A stretch of 64,000 nt of DNA, taken from positions 62,001 through 126,000 of the forward strand of contig JBAYUQ010000006.1 of the NCBI GenBank assembly GCA_041675005.1, written 5' to 3'. A program made the translations under genes and the position numbers. The notes under the pieces were generated by a model. The model was given only the letters and a program-made list of their open reading frames with translations. It did not search any database and was not told the DNA's origin. This document shows, piece by piece, positions 1 through 9,263 of the stretch. Source of the DNA: PGYR01 sp041675005 (GTDB lineage: Bacteria; Bacteroidota; Ignavibacteria; Kapaibacteriales; UBA2268). How positions within the stretch are numbered: the stretch's first letter is position 1; each line of letters begins with the position of its first letter.

Positions 1-104
1 TAGCAATTATTTTGGCATTCATATTGATTTCAGTTATAGGAAGACATGCTTGGCGGAATAGAGAAACTACTCCCATAAAAAAGATAGGACGAAAAGAATT
101 TTGA
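1..104 (+). CDS. C-terminal end of a membrane protein (5' end outside window)
   Basis: The reading frame beginning at base 3 is open from the window edge to a TGA at 102-104. It encodes about 33 residues: a hydrophobic stretch (ILAFILISVIG) followed by a basic tail rich in Arg and Lys. This is the usual end of an inner-membrane protein whose C-terminus faces the cytoplasm. The family cannot be named from this fragment. The next gene starts 50 bp downstream on the same strand. It could be a chance frame, but the hydrophobic-then-basic pattern supports a real gene. Confidence 0.45.
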   Translation, partial: AIILAFILISVIGRHAWRNRETTPIKKIGRKEF

Positions 105-154
105 TATTTTAATTTTTAATTCTTATATTGCCTTTATAAAGAATAGGATAGCTT

Positions 155-835
155 ATGGAATTATCTATACTCGAGAAAATTACACTAATAGCACTTGACG
201 ATGACACTGGTAAATGGGTGACTGACTCTATGCGGCTTAATTACGCCTTGGCTGGTGGAGTTTTATTACAACTTACCCAGAAAAAGAAAATCGAATTAGT
301 TGATAATAAAGTAAATATACTTGACAATAGTCCGACCGACAATTTCCTGATGAATGATGCTTTAACGTTAATAGAGGAAATAACTAATAAAAAAGCTGTT
401 AATGTAGTTTATAAATTAGCTAGGTTAACTAGAAAGCTGAAAGATGGAATCGTAATTGATTTAATGTCCAAAGGAATATTAAAAGAGCAAGAAGGTAAGG
501 TTATGTGGCTATTTCCGACTACTCACTACCCGATGGTAGATAGTACTTTGGAGAATAGAGTAAAAGCCGAACTAATCGATATAGTTGACAATAACCACTC
601 TGCCCAAAATGAAGATAATCTATTTTTATTGAGCGTATTGCTGAATTGTAATTTGGAAAAAGAAGTATTTGGCAATAAAGCAAATAAGAAGAAAATTACG
701 AAAAGAATAGAAGAACTAACAGCAGAGAATTCTGTTGGTGGTGCTACTAATCAAGCACTGATTCAGATGCAAGCAGCTATGACTATGTTGATGATTTCTA
801 CAGCGACCATCTCTGCGACAAGTAGCAGCCGATAA
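155..835 (+). CDS. GPP34 (Golgi phosphoprotein 3)-family protein
   Basis: The 226-residue protein opens with a pattern (LSILEKITLIALDDDTGKW, then LNYALAGGVLLQL) typical of the GPP34 fold, which in eukaryotes binds phosphatidylinositol-4-phosphate on Golgi membranes. Bacterial members are cytosolic and mostly uncharacterised. There is no signal peptide. The middle is helical with basic residues (LARLTRKLKDG), then a region resembling the family's hairpin (VMWLFPTTHYPMVDS). The C-terminal 35 residues are Met/Ala/Thr/Ser-rich and hydrophobic. It converges with pyrD, leaving 17 bp between the stops. Family assignment is from sequence pattern; a membrane-association role is inferred from homologues only. 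Confidence 0.75.
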   Translation: MELSILEKITLIALDDDTGKWVTDSMRLNYALAGGVLLQLTQKKKIELVDNKVNILDNSPTDNFLMNDALTLIEEITNKKAVNVVYKLARLTRKLKDGIVIDLMSKGILKEQEGKVMWLFPTTHYPMVDSTLENRVKAELIDIVDNNHSAQNEDNLFLLSVLLNCNLEKEVFGNKANKKKITKRIEELTAENSVGGATNQALIQMQAAMTMLMISTATISATSSSR

Positions 836-852
836 TAGGTCTTCTTGTTTTT

Positions 853-1965
853 CTAATCTAACAGCTTCTTGTAGAGGTCGTGTCCGTACAATCCAAAATT
901 CTTAAAGTAACCAGTGTACCACTGATTTAGTTGTATGCCATTCTGAATAGATTGCTCTATATCACTGATGGAACTTATACCACCTGTCCGAATTACATGA
1001 AATTCATTAGGAGGGTTAATCTTTGCAATCGACTTTATTGCTTTGCTAGCTAGTTCGAGCGAGGTTAATCGGAGAGGTTCACCTGACAATCCACCACCAA
1101 AAGTATTATAGAAATAATAGTAGTGATGGAGCTCTTTTCGTCTGATACTAGTTTCTAATTCCTTGTATCGAGTAGAAGTATTACCAAAATTCACTCCTGA
1201 ATATCTCAAATCTACAAGTATTCGTACCAAATCTTCAACTTGATTGATATTAGTATCATTTGACAACTTAACTAAAACAGGTAGATTGCGGTTTAGTTTT
1301 GATATAAAATTCTGAGAGATATACTCTAGTCTATCTATTAGCTCTGGCTCTAGATTGTTGCTAACAGACTTACCTTCAACATTGGGGCAACTCTCATTTA
1401 TTTCAATGAAATCTACTCCAGCTCGTTCGTACATTTCTAAGCCCAAAACCATATTTTTTAGAGCAACTTCTTTGTTATCGATAGGATCATAAGATAGGGA
1501 AATCCCAATTGGGCAGTTCTTAACTCTTTCTATTTTACTCAATCTATTAGCTACTACTTCGTGCCCAGGGTTAGGTAACCCCAACCAGTTTATAGCTGCT
1601 TGTGAACGAGGGAAAGGTAAAAAAGGATGAGTCGTCTTGTATTTAGTATTTCCTTCACGGCTAAGATAGGTTGTAGTACCAGCTAAGAATGCACCAGCCC
1701 CTTGTTTAGCCACTACATGGTAACCCTTGCCTAGTTTGAACATTCCTGCCGCATTGAATATTGGTGCATTGAACCGAATATCCCATAATTTAACAGATTG
1801 ATCTTTTCGAAATACTACTCTTTCGTCAGGAATATCATTTACATATTTCTTCATGAACTTGGTTTTGCCATAGGACGTGATTCTCGCAGCTGCATCAGCT
1901 GGTAAGTAAGCCAGAAGTGGCCTGAAATGATGTTCTATACTGGCGAATTTTTCTAATAAACTCAC
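853..1965 (-). CDS. pyrD: Dihydroorotate dehydrogenase
   Basis: This protein oxidises dihydroorotate to orotate in pyrimidine synthesis using FMN. The 370 residues show the FMN TIM-barrel landmarks: FNAAGM at 70-75, the active-site loop INESCPNV at 189-196 (Asn190, base Cys193, Asn195), VKLSNDT at 232-238, the GGLSGEPL loop at 290-297 and the phosphate-binding RTGGI at 326-330. Cys at the base position is the class 1 arrangement; class 2 enzymes have Ser there. The roughly 60-residue N-terminal lead and the NWLGLPNPG stretch look more like class 2, so the electron acceptor is uncertain. Its start overlaps the rpoN stop by 4 bp, so the two are probably translationally coupled. Confidence 0.88.
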   Translation of the reverse strand: MSLLEKFASIEHHFRPLLAYLPADAAARITSYGKTKFMKKYVNDIPDERVVFRKDQSVKLWDIRFNAPIFNAAGMFKLGKGYHVVAKQGAGAFLAGTTTYLSREGNTKYKTTHPFLPFPRSQAAINWLGLPNPGHEVVANRLSKIERVKNCPIGISLSYDPIDNKEVALKNMVLGLEMYERAGVDFIEINESCPNVEGKSVSNNLEPELIDRLEYISQNFISKLNRNLPVLVKLSNDTNINQVEDLVRILVDLRYSGVNFGNTSTRYKELETSIRRKELHHYYYFYNTFGGGLSGEPLRLTSLELASKAIKSIAKINPPNEFHVIRTGGISSISDIEQSIQNGIQLNQWYTGYFKNFGLYGHDLYKKLLD

Positions 1966-3701
1966 ACAAGTTCCTTTCTTAATCGTGCAACTGGTATTTT
2001 TAGTTGCTCACGGTATTTTGCAATCGTTCTACGAGCTACATTGAAACCGTAGTCTTTCATCAACTTACTTAGTTTCTGATCACTATGTGGTTTACGTTTA
2101 TCTTCAGCTTCTATTACGTCTTTTAATTTTTGTTTGATTATACGAGTTGATACTTCTTCTCCTTCATCGTTTGGTAGTGACTCACTGAAAAAATACTTAA
2201 GCTCATAAGTTCCAAAATCCGTTCTCACATATTTGCCATTAACTATACGACAAACAGTAGAAATATCTAAACCTGTTTCCTCAGCTACGGCTTTGTAAAT
2301 AAGTGGTTTAATACCTAATTCACCAACCTCAAAAAAATCCTTTTGCAAGTGTGCAATTGCAGTCATCACCATTAGCATAGTGTGCTTACGTTGCTTTATT
2401 GCTTGGATTAAGAATTTAGCATCATCATATTTCTTACGAATCCAATCTCGCGTTTCTTGATTAAACTTTCGGTATTTCACCTCTTTACGCATTTTCTCAT
2501 AAGCTTTGTTTAATCTAAGCTCTGGAATTGTATTATCATTAAGTGAGATAAGTAACTCACCTGTCTCTTCTTCTTTCAATACTATGTAATCAGGAGTAAC
2601 GGTATTTATTTCGTTCTGATAGTCGTGTCCACCTGGTTTCGGATTCAATCCACGTATTACATCTAATACTTTTTTCAAAATATCTTCAGTTATCGCCAAT
2701 TCTTTAATTATAGCAGCATAGTGCTTTTTCATAAATTGGTCGTAATAATTCTCTATTATCTCATAAGATAAATCTTCATACTCATTTGGCTCCATTATGG
2801 CATCTAACTGCGAGAGTAAGCATTCCTGTATTGAACGAGAACCAATCCCTGGAGGGTCTAAGTGCTGTACAGAATAGAGAACTTTCTCAGCATGTTTCAT
2901 TGTCACTTCTTCGAATGGCTCGAAATCAAGAATGGAATTAATTTCGGATTCATCTAAAGATCCATTTTCTTCTAAAACACCTTGTATTTGCTCTGTACTA
3001 ACTCCATTACTATGTATTGGAAGTATATTCTTAATCTTATTCATATACTCCCTTTCTTCATCCTCTAGTGCAAATTGCTTAGCTGGATTACTGTAGTCAA
3101 TGGGGGTTTCTTCTTTTATTTCATTGAAGCTATTTTCTAGCTGATAGTTTAGTTCAGCTAATAGTTGATTAGTTTCGAATACGATTTCTTTCAAATCACG
3201 GCGGAGGTAACCGTCATTATCTATATTTCCAATTATCTGTTCACCGAGTACATATTCTTCTTTAGACAATTTTAATAATCTAAGTTGAGATACTAGACTC
3301 TCAGATTCTGTAGTTGATGATTTGTAGGGCATTTCATTGTCTTCATCATCATCATTCCCAGAATAGTTGGAGTTTCTGTCTGCGTCAGTTGTGCCGTCCC
3401 AAAGCAATTTCTGGAATTCGAAGGGGTCATTAGATTCATCGAATTGCTTAGCTTCTTCGGGTCTATCTAGCATTTCTTCACGAACAGAGCTGTTCTCTTC
3501 TTCCCTAGTAATTGGAACATGATCAATATCAAATTCATCATCATCAAAAGAAGCATCATCCAACATTGGATTGGCTTCTATTTGTTGCTGTACGTGCTGC
3601 TCTAACTGTATCAGAGGCAACTGTAACAGTTTAAGATATTGTATTTGCTGCGGTGTGAGAGTCTGCGAGAGACTCGTCTTCATGTTTAATCCAAGTTTCA
3701 A
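1962..3701 (-). CDS. rpoN: RNA polymerase sigma-54 factor
   Basis: RpoN directs RNA polymerase to -24/-12 promoters and needs an ATP-driven activator. The 579-residue protein has the region I pattern (LSQTLTPQQIQYLKLLQLP), an acidic region II (about 47-130, many Asp/Glu), a core-binding region, a helix-turn-helix (ISTVCRIVNGKYV) and the C-terminal RpoN box ARRTIAKYRE at 556-565, which reads the -24 element. It is longer than the usual 450-500 residues because of acidic insertions. Translation probably begins at TTG (3701-3699), preceded by a GGGGGA Shine-Dalgarno; an ATG six codons further in is the alternative. It lies between a DUF3109 gene (16 bp) and pyrD (overlap). Two strong sigma-54 promoters occur elsewhere in the window. 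Confidence 0.95.
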   Translation of the reverse strand: MKLGLNMKTSLSQTLTPQQIQYLKLLQLPLIQLEQHVQQQIEANPMLDDASFDDDEFDIDHVPITREEENSSVREEMLDRPEEAKQFDESNDPFEFQKLLWDGTTDADRNSNYSGNDDDEDNEMPYKSSTTESESLVSQLRLLKLSKEEYVLGEQIIGNIDNDGYLRRDLKEIVFETNQLLAELNYQLENSFNEIKEETPIDYSNPAKQFALEDEEREYMNKIKNILPIHSNGVSTEQIQGVLEENGSLDESEINSILDFEPFEEVTMKHAEKVLYSVQHLDPPGIGSRSIQECLLSQLDAIMEPNEYEDLSYEIIENYYDQFMKKHYAAIIKELAITEDILKKVLDVIRGLNPKPGGHDYQNEINTVTPDYIVLKEEETGELLISLNDNTIPELRLNKAYEKMRKEVKYRKFNQETRDWIRKKYDDAKFLIQAIKQRKHTMLMVMTAIAHLQKDFFEVGELGIKPLIYKAVAEETGLDISTVCRIVNGKYVRTDFGTYELKYFFSESLPNDEGEEVSTRIIKQKLKDVIEAEDKRKPHSDQKLSKLMKDYGFNVARRTIAKYREQLKIPVARLRKELV

Positions 3702-3717
3702 TATGTTCCCCCATATA

Positions 3718-4269
3718 TTACTTGACTTGATTTATAAATTTTTCTGTCCATTTCTTTCCGAATCGTCTAACTAGTGCATCTTTTACTGAATCCACTAGGT
3801 GTATTTCCTTTTCTCGGCCGTTTATTCTGCCGGGTTTGCATTCCTTTATTTTGTCATAATAGATATAATCACCACCAAAATCACCCACTCGGAGAGGATA
3901 TAAATGACATGATACTGGTTTTCTGAAATCCGACTCGCCATTGTGATATGCTTTTTCTATCGCACATTTGGCTACATCGCCATCATAAAAAACAAAAACA
4001 CAATCTTTGTCATCTATACATCTTGTGTATAGTCCATCTGGCTTTTCGTCTATATATCCATCTTCTTCTATAATTCTTAATGAACGTTCATCAAGATATT
4101 TTTTAGCTGCTTCTAGATTTTTCTCTATTTCTGCTACTTCTTCTTTTAATACTGGTGCACCATGATCACCTTCGAACGTACAGCACGCTCCTTTGCATTT
4201 AGCTATGTCGCAAGCAAAATGGGCGTTTAAAACCTCATGATCAATTAGTACATTATCAATTTTTATCAT
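3718..4269 (-). CDS. DUF3109 family protein (Cys-rich)
   Basis: The 183-residue protein matches DUF3109 of Bacteroidota: an N-terminal VLIDHEVLNAHFACD segment, a Cys cluster (CDIAKCKGACC at about 19-29), then GLYTRCIDDKDCVF, CAIEKAYHNG and CHLYPLRV. The spacing of Cys and His resembles YkgJ-type metal-binding proteins, so a zinc or iron centre is plausible, but no reaction is established. It is the first gene of a minus-strand operon with rpoN and pyrD. A weak -24/-12-like sequence lies just upstream at 4286-4302. Confidence 0.8.
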   Translation of the reverse strand: MIKIDNVLIDHEVLNAHFACDIAKCKGACCTFEGDHGAPVLKEEVAEIEKNLEAAKKYLDERSLRIIEEDGYIDEKPDGLYTRCIDDKDCVFVFYDGDVAKCAIEKAYHNGESDFRKPVSCHLYPLRVGDFGGDYIYYDKIKECKPGRINGREKEIHLVDSVKDALVRRFGKKWTEKFINQVK

Positions 4270-4497
4270 AAATTCGGAGACCCTTAGAAATTATTGTGCC
4301 AAAAACTATCACAAGATAAATATATTTTTTATAAATAAAAACGAATTTGTAATTTTTTTACATTATTTTCTGGTAATTAACTTTTTATTCATAATCCAAG
4401 ATTACTAATTTCCTTTGTAAGTCTCAATTAAAGCGTATTTTTGTAGAGACGGGAAACGCAGAATTACTAATAATTAACTGAGAAATTTAAATACTAA

Positions 4498-6102
4498 TTG
4501 GGCAATAATTTTCAAATAAAATGGAAGTCATCTTCGAAACTATGGTTGATTCTTTCAGTTGTTTTCTCGATTGTGCTTCTTATTCCATTAGGTAGTATAT
4601 TCCTCTCCATATTCGAAACGGTCGGTGACGGTTGGAATGAAATATTTGATGGCTTGATACAGACTTATTTGCTTAATACTGTTATATTAGCAGCCGGTGT
4701 GTCTCTTTGTACTTTACTGTTTGCAGTACTCCCAGCATGGCTTATAGCAAATTACCGGTTTCCATTCTCCAAGAGTTTGAAATGGATGATGGTACTTCCA
4801 TTATCTATTCCTACATATATTATTGCGTTTCTATATGGTGATATTTTTAGTTTCGGGGGGGAGTTTTACTTACTTACAGAACATCTATTCGGCATTGGGA
4901 TAAAGGAAATATACTTCGATATATTCAAAATCTACTATCTAATTCCCATATTGTCCTCTGTACTTTACCCATATATCTATCTTACTTGCTTAGATTCATT
5001 CGAGAATAACAATCGATCATTCATCGAATCTGCTGAGATAATGGGCAAATCACGCTCTACTATTTTTAGAAAAATAGCAATTCCATTATCAAGGCCAGCT
5101 ATCGTATCGGGACTTTTCCTTGTGAATATGGAACTCCTGAATGATTATGGGGCAATGGATTTTTTCGGTATTCAAACCTTCACGACAGGTATTTTCAGAA
5201 CTTGGTTTGGACTAAATGACTTGGGAACAGCACTTCGTTTAGCACTTATTTTATTCTCAATTTCATTCATATTTATTTATGTTGAACGTGTTTTCAGAAG
5301 GCAAGCAAAATACTACGAAGAAGGAAATCATGCTAATCTCACTAAAAAGAGAAAGGGATTCTTCGGTTCTATATTAGCGATGGTAGTTTGTTTTATACCA
5401 GTTCTAATAGGGTTTATATTCCCAATTGCAAAGTTAGTATATAATGCGATAACTACATATCATTCAGTCGATTTCTTCGCTTATATTGTGGCAATGATGA
5501 ATACCGTATTTTTAGCAGTTGCGGCTGGGTCAGTGATTGTAATCGTTTCTCTATCATTAATCTATGGTGAACGAACTGGTAAATTCGGATGGGTGAGTAA
5601 ACTAATATCACTTTCCACGATTGGATATGCAATACCCGGTGCTATCATCGCTGTATCTATGCTATTCTTTTTATCTGGATTAAAAGCCTCATTCGGTATA
5701 TTCGGATTTGGGACTTTGATTGTATTGATATATGCCTATAATATCAGATTTATGGCTACTGCTTACTCACCAATCAAATCAACTACGGATAAGCTAGGCA
5801 TGAATTCCTACGATACTTCTAGGTTGCTTGGGAATGGTAATTTTAAAACATTCTGGAAAGTGGAATTACCAATTATTCAACCAGCTATACTAACAGCAAT
5901 GTTAGTAGCAGTTGTAGAGATATTAAAAGAGCTACCTCTGACTCTTATACTCAGACCCTTCAATTATGAGACGCTTTCGACTATTGCGTACCAATATGCT
6001 AAAAACGAGATGGTAAAAGATGCTTCGATTTATTCGCTTTCTATCGTAGCTATTTCTATATTGCCTATTATATTTTTTGTGAAATCAAAGAAAGAACAAT
6101 GA
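4498..6102 (+). CDS. ABC transporter permease, FbpB/ThiP type (two fused permease domains)
   Basis: This 534-residue inner-membrane protein has about 12 hydrophobic segments in two halves, each with an EAA coupling loop: ESAEIMGKSRSTIF near residue 177 and DTSRLLGNGNFKTF near 439, each followed by the usual P..(R/Q)PAI. Fused permeases of this design belong to ferric-iron (FbpB/SfuB) or thiamine (ThiP) importers. The start is a TTG at 4498; no in-frame ATG precedes the first membrane span. Its stop overlaps the ATPase start by 4 bp (ATGA). No periplasmic binding protein is encoded next to it, so the substrate (Fe3+ most likely) is inferred from permease and ATPase similarity only. Confidence 0.85.
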   Translation: MGNNFQIKWKSSSKLWLILSVVFSIVLLIPLGSIFLSIFETVGDGWNEIFDGLIQTYLLNTVILAAGVSLCTLLFAVLPAWLIANYRFPFSKSLKWMMVLPLSIPTYIIAFLYGDIFSFGGEFYLLTEHLFGIGIKEIYFDIFKIYYLIPILSSVLYPYIYLTCLDSFENNNRSFIESAEIMGKSRSTIFRKIAIPLSRPAIVSGLFLVNMELLNDYGAMDFFGIQTFTTGIFRTWFGLNDLGTALRLALILFSISFIFIYVERVFRRQAKYYEEGNHANLTKKRKGFFGSILAMVVCFIPVLIGFIFPIAKLVYNAITTYHSVDFFAYIVAMMNTVFLAVAAGSVIVIVSLSLIYGERTGKFGWVSKLISLSTIGYAIPGAIIAVSMLFFLSGLKASFGIFGFGTLIVLIYAYNIRFMATAYSPIKSTTDKLGMNSYDTSRLLGNGNFKTFWKVELPIIQPAILTAMLVAVVEILKELPLTLILRPFNYETLSTIAYQYAKNEMVKDASIYSLSIVAISILPIIFFVKSKKEQ

Positions 6103-7073
6103 GCTTTTTGCAAGTAAAAAACATAGTAAAATCATTTGGAAAAACTGAAGTATTGCGAGGTATTTCGTTTGAAATGGAAGCTCATTCACGGTTAGCTTTA
6201 ATTGGCAAATCAGGTAGTGGGAAAACAACTATGCTCCGATTGATAGCTGGATTAGAAATACCAAATAGTGGTAGTATATCTATTAATGGAGAAGTGCTAA
6301 CCTCGGATAATAGCTACATTAAACCAGAAAAGCGGAATCTGGGCTATGTATTTCAGAACCATTCGCTATTTCCACACCTTGATGTTTATCATAATATTGT
6401 ATTCGGAATGGATAAGCTACCTAAGAAAGAGAGAATGGAAGTTGTAATGTCATATCTGGCAATGCTAGGTTTAGAAGATAAACTAAAAAGCTATCCACAT
6501 CAACTATCAGGCGGCGAAAAACAAAGAATCTCTATTATCAGAACATTAGCTTCAAAACCGAGATTACTTTTGTTAGATGAGCCATTCAGTAATCTAGATA
6601 AGCACACCAAAGAAAGATTAAAAGTTGATTTGAAAAATATTCTAGATAAGGAAAAGCTCCCTACTATTATGATAACCCACGATGCAGATGATTCTTTTGA
6701 TTTAGCAGATGAGGTGATATTACTAGACGAAGGTAAAATAGGAGCTAGAGGAAATCCGGAAGAACTCTACAAAAGACCGATCAATGATCACTCTGCTCGT
6801 TTTTTTAGTGAAACAGAGATAATAGAAAAAGGTGAATTGAACAAAACCTTCTTTGATCATTTTGAATTGAGTGCAAATAAGGTTTGCATTTCCCCGCAAG
6901 CAATTTCATTAGCTTCGACTGGTACAGAAGCTAAAGTAATTGGACATAAGTTCGTAGGGAATGGATATATGGTAATACTCGATTGTAAGGGAGCTAAGTT
7001 AAAGATGTTTTCTATACAGCGAATACCAGATTCATCTATTACAGTAGAGATTAGCAAAATTATAGAACTTTGA
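6099..7073 (+). CDS. ABC transporter ATP-binding protein, FbpC/PotA-like
   Basis: The 324-residue ATPase powers the permease encoded just upstream. Visible motifs are Walker A GKSGSGKT (36-43), the Q-loop Gln86, signature LSGGEKQR (136-143), Walker B LLLLDE (156-161) with a D-loop SNLD, and the switch histidine in ITHD. The C-terminal 85 residues form an extra domain of the TOBE-like regulatory or substrate-sensing type found in iron, spermidine and molybdate importers. It is translationally coupled to the permease through an ATGA overlap. No terminator is evident in the AT-rich 214 bp downstream. Confidence 0.9.
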   Translation: MSFLQVKNIVKSFGKTEVLRGISFEMEAHSRLALIGKSGSGKTTMLRLIAGLEIPNSGSISINGEVLTSDNSYIKPEKRNLGYVFQNHSLFPHLDVYHNIVFGMDKLPKKERMEVVMSYLAMLGLEDKLKSYPHQLSGGEKQRISIIRTLASKPRLLLLDEPFSNLDKHTKERLKVDLKNILDKEKLPTIMITHDADDSFDLADEVILLDEGKIGARGNPEELYKRPINDHSARFFSETEIIEKGELNKTFFDHFELSANKVCISPQAISLASTGTEAKVIGHKFVGNGYMVILDCKGAKLKMFSIQRIPDSSITVEISKIIEL

Positions 7074-7287
7074 TTGGGGGATTAATTACTAACTTTTCAA
7101 ATCAATTTGTAATTATTAATTAAATTTTGTAAATTTTCGTTAATATTGTGACTTATATATATTTATTTTGGCAAAACAATAGATTTATATAGACTGATTT
7201 GCACACTGGCACGTTATTATATTATGATATAGTCTTTATACTTACAGACTTAGTATTAGAATTGAGAATTAATTAAAGTAAAATTTT

Positions 7288-9198
7288 ATGGCAAAACCAC
7301 ATTCATTTCATATACCCGTTATGGGAATTGGATTCACTATCGATACACCTCTCAAAGTAGCACATCTTGGGATTGACTCTGTCATATCACTAGTTGATGA
7401 TATGTTGCTCGAAAGATTGCGGAAGATGTATAGTGAAAAATTCGGTGTACCTTACGTAGAAATAACAAAAAAAGCCGAAGATCTGAGAGCTCGCCGTATT
7501 ACGGCATATCTGAATTTGATAAATGAATTCGCTGAAAAGAAATTCGAAAAATTAAAAGACGTAACAGTAAATCAAGGCAAAGAACTAAAAGAGTATTTCA
7601 AACTATTGCCTGATACATCGAAAATAAAGCAAGAGTTCAACGAATTAGTAGCTAAAGTATCAGATCTAACTGAACTGAAATCTTGGATTGAAGAAAACGT
7701 AAAGATGGGTAGTATAGACGTCAATATTATGACTAAAGTTGACAAAGAGAACTACGTCAAGAAACAACAACTACCAATTGAATACAACGATGCTCACGCA
7801 GCTTTGCGTGGCTATGCACTAAGTAATCTGAAATCTGGGATAGTACTCTCGGCTGGTATGAATCCACGACTTTTCTCTTACATGGAGAATTTCGATGATT
7901 TCTATGCAAATGAGAACGGTGAGATTACTAAAAAGATAATCTTAAAGGTCAGTGATTACCGCTCTGCTCTTATCCAAGGTAAATATCTTGCAAAGAAAGG
8001 AATATGGGTGTCTGAGTACAGAATAGAATCTGGTCTAAACTGTGGAGGTCACGCTTTTGCAACTGATGGTTTCCTTTTAGGTCCTGCATTGGAAGAGTTC
8101 AAAGAAAGAAGAGAAGAGCTATATGATGATGTATATAGCGTCTTACAACCTGCTTTGGAAAGAAAATTACGACCAGTTCCCAAAGTCAAACTAGAAATGA
8201 GAATAACGGCACAAGGTGGCGTAGGTACTGCAGAAGAACATAACTTCCTACTTGATTACTACGGTATGGATTCGATAGGATGGGGAACACCATTCTTACT
8301 AGTACCATCTGTGACTACAGTAGATAATGAAACTAGAGCTCAGTTGGTAAAAGCTACTGAAAAAGACTTGTATTTGAGTGGTATTTCGCCACTTGGTGTA
8401 CCTTTCAATAGTATGAGAGGCAATACTAAAGACAAAGAAAGAGATGAAAATCTAAACAAAGGTCGCCCTGGTAGTTCTTGTCCTAAGGGCTATGTGCAGC
8501 TCAACAAAGAATTTGGTGAGAAAGCAATTTGTACTGCTTCTAGACAATACCAAAGATTGAAAATTGAATCTTTGAAAGAACAACAACTTCCTGAAAACGA
8601 GTATCAATTCGAGTACAACAAAGTAGTAGATAGGTCTTGTACTTGTGTGGGATTAGGGACTACTGCTCTTATAGCTCATGGTTTAGAAACAAGAGTAGAG
8701 GGTGCTGGTGTATCAATATGTCCTGGCCCAAATATGGCATATTACGATAAACTAATAAGCATGCACGACATGGTAGGTCATATATATGGTAGAAAAAATA
8801 TAATATCTCGCTCAGATAGACCACACATGTTTGTCAAAGAGTTAAACTTATATATAGACTTTCTGAAAACTAAGGTGGGTGAAGCTACAAGAGCTCCTAC
8901 TGAAAAAGAGCAAAAGTATTTGAGAACCTTCGCAGAGAATCTAGAAAGTGGAGTTGGGTATTACTTTAATCTGCTCGAAAATGCTGGCAAAGTTATAAAG
9001 AATGCTAATACCACAATCAGAGAACAAATGGAAGAGAGTTTAACATCTTTGAGACTACTCAAATTGAAAATAGATAACCTTATGTTGTTCAATATCAAAA
9101 GAAGCGAAGAAGTAAAGGAAACTAGAGAAATCGCTTTCAAAGAATCCGCTTTGACTCATAGAAAAAGAAGTATAGTTAGCTTTGGTCAATTCTTATAA
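7288..9198 (+). CDS. Conserved Cys-rich protein of unknown function, possible FMN-type TIM barrel
   Basis: I do not recognise a characterised family for this 636-residue, apparently cytoplasmic protein. Residues 1-160 are helical and charged. A central part carries GLNCGGHAFATDG (249-261) and RITAQGGVGTAEEHNF (305-320) followed by DSIGWGTPFLLVPS. These Gly-rich turns resemble the phosphate-binding strands of FMN TIM barrels such as nitronate monooxygenase. The next part has Cys398, 415, 451, 453 and 478 in tight Gly/Pro contexts (SSCPKGY, SCTCVGLG, SICPGPN), which could hold an Fe-S cluster or zinc. The C-terminal 120 residues are helical. It is monocistronic, with a long AT-rich leader and a clear terminator at 9228-9263. 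Function is not inferred further. Confidence 0.8.
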   Translation: MAKPHSFHIPVMGIGFTIDTPLKVAHLGIDSVISLVDDMLLERLRKMYSEKFGVPYVEITKKAEDLRARRITAYLNLINEFAEKKFEKLKDVTVNQGKELKEYFKLLPDTSKIKQEFNELVAKVSDLTELKSWIEENVKMGSIDVNIMTKVDKENYVKKQQLPIEYNDAHAALRGYALSNLKSGIVLSAGMNPRLFSYMENFDDFYANENGEITKKIILKVSDYRSALIQGKYLAKKGIWVSEYRIESGLNCGGHAFATDGFLLGPALEEFKERREELYDDVYSVLQPALERKLRPVPKVKLEMRITAQGGVGTAEEHNFLLDYYGMDSIGWGTPFLLVPSVTTVDNETRAQLVKATEKDLYLSGISPLGVPFNSMRGNTKDKERDENLNKGRPGSSCPKGYVQLNKEFGEKAICTASRQYQRLKIESLKEQQLPENEYQFEYNKVVDRSCTCVGLGTTALIAHGLETRVEGAGVSICPGPNMAYYDKLISMHDMVGHIYGRKNIISRSDRPHMFVKELNLYIDFLKTKVGEATRAPTEKEQKYLRTFAENLESGVGYYFNLLENAGKVIKNANTTIREQMEESLTSLRLLKLKIDNLMLFNIKRSEEVKETREIAFKESALTHRKRSIVSFGQFL

Positions 9199-9227
9199 TT
9201 GATAGCTAGATATTAATAATCGAATAT

Positions 9228-9263
9228 AAGACTGTCTTAAAATATTAGACAGTCTTTTTTTTT
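9228..9263 (+). terminator. Rho-independent terminator after the 636-aa gene
   Basis: A perfect 10-bp stem (9228-9237 pairing with 9247-9256, AAGACTGTCT/AGACAGTCTT) with a 9-nt loop runs straight into a T tract ending at 9263. It starts 30 bp after the stop codon at 9198. Confidence 0.9.

Noticed and set aside
7206..7222. CTGGCACGTTATTATAT upstream of the 636-aa gene as a sigma-54 promoter
   Set aside because: The -24 half is perfect, but the -12 half lacks both G and C (TATAT in place of TTGCW). The most conserved bases are missing.
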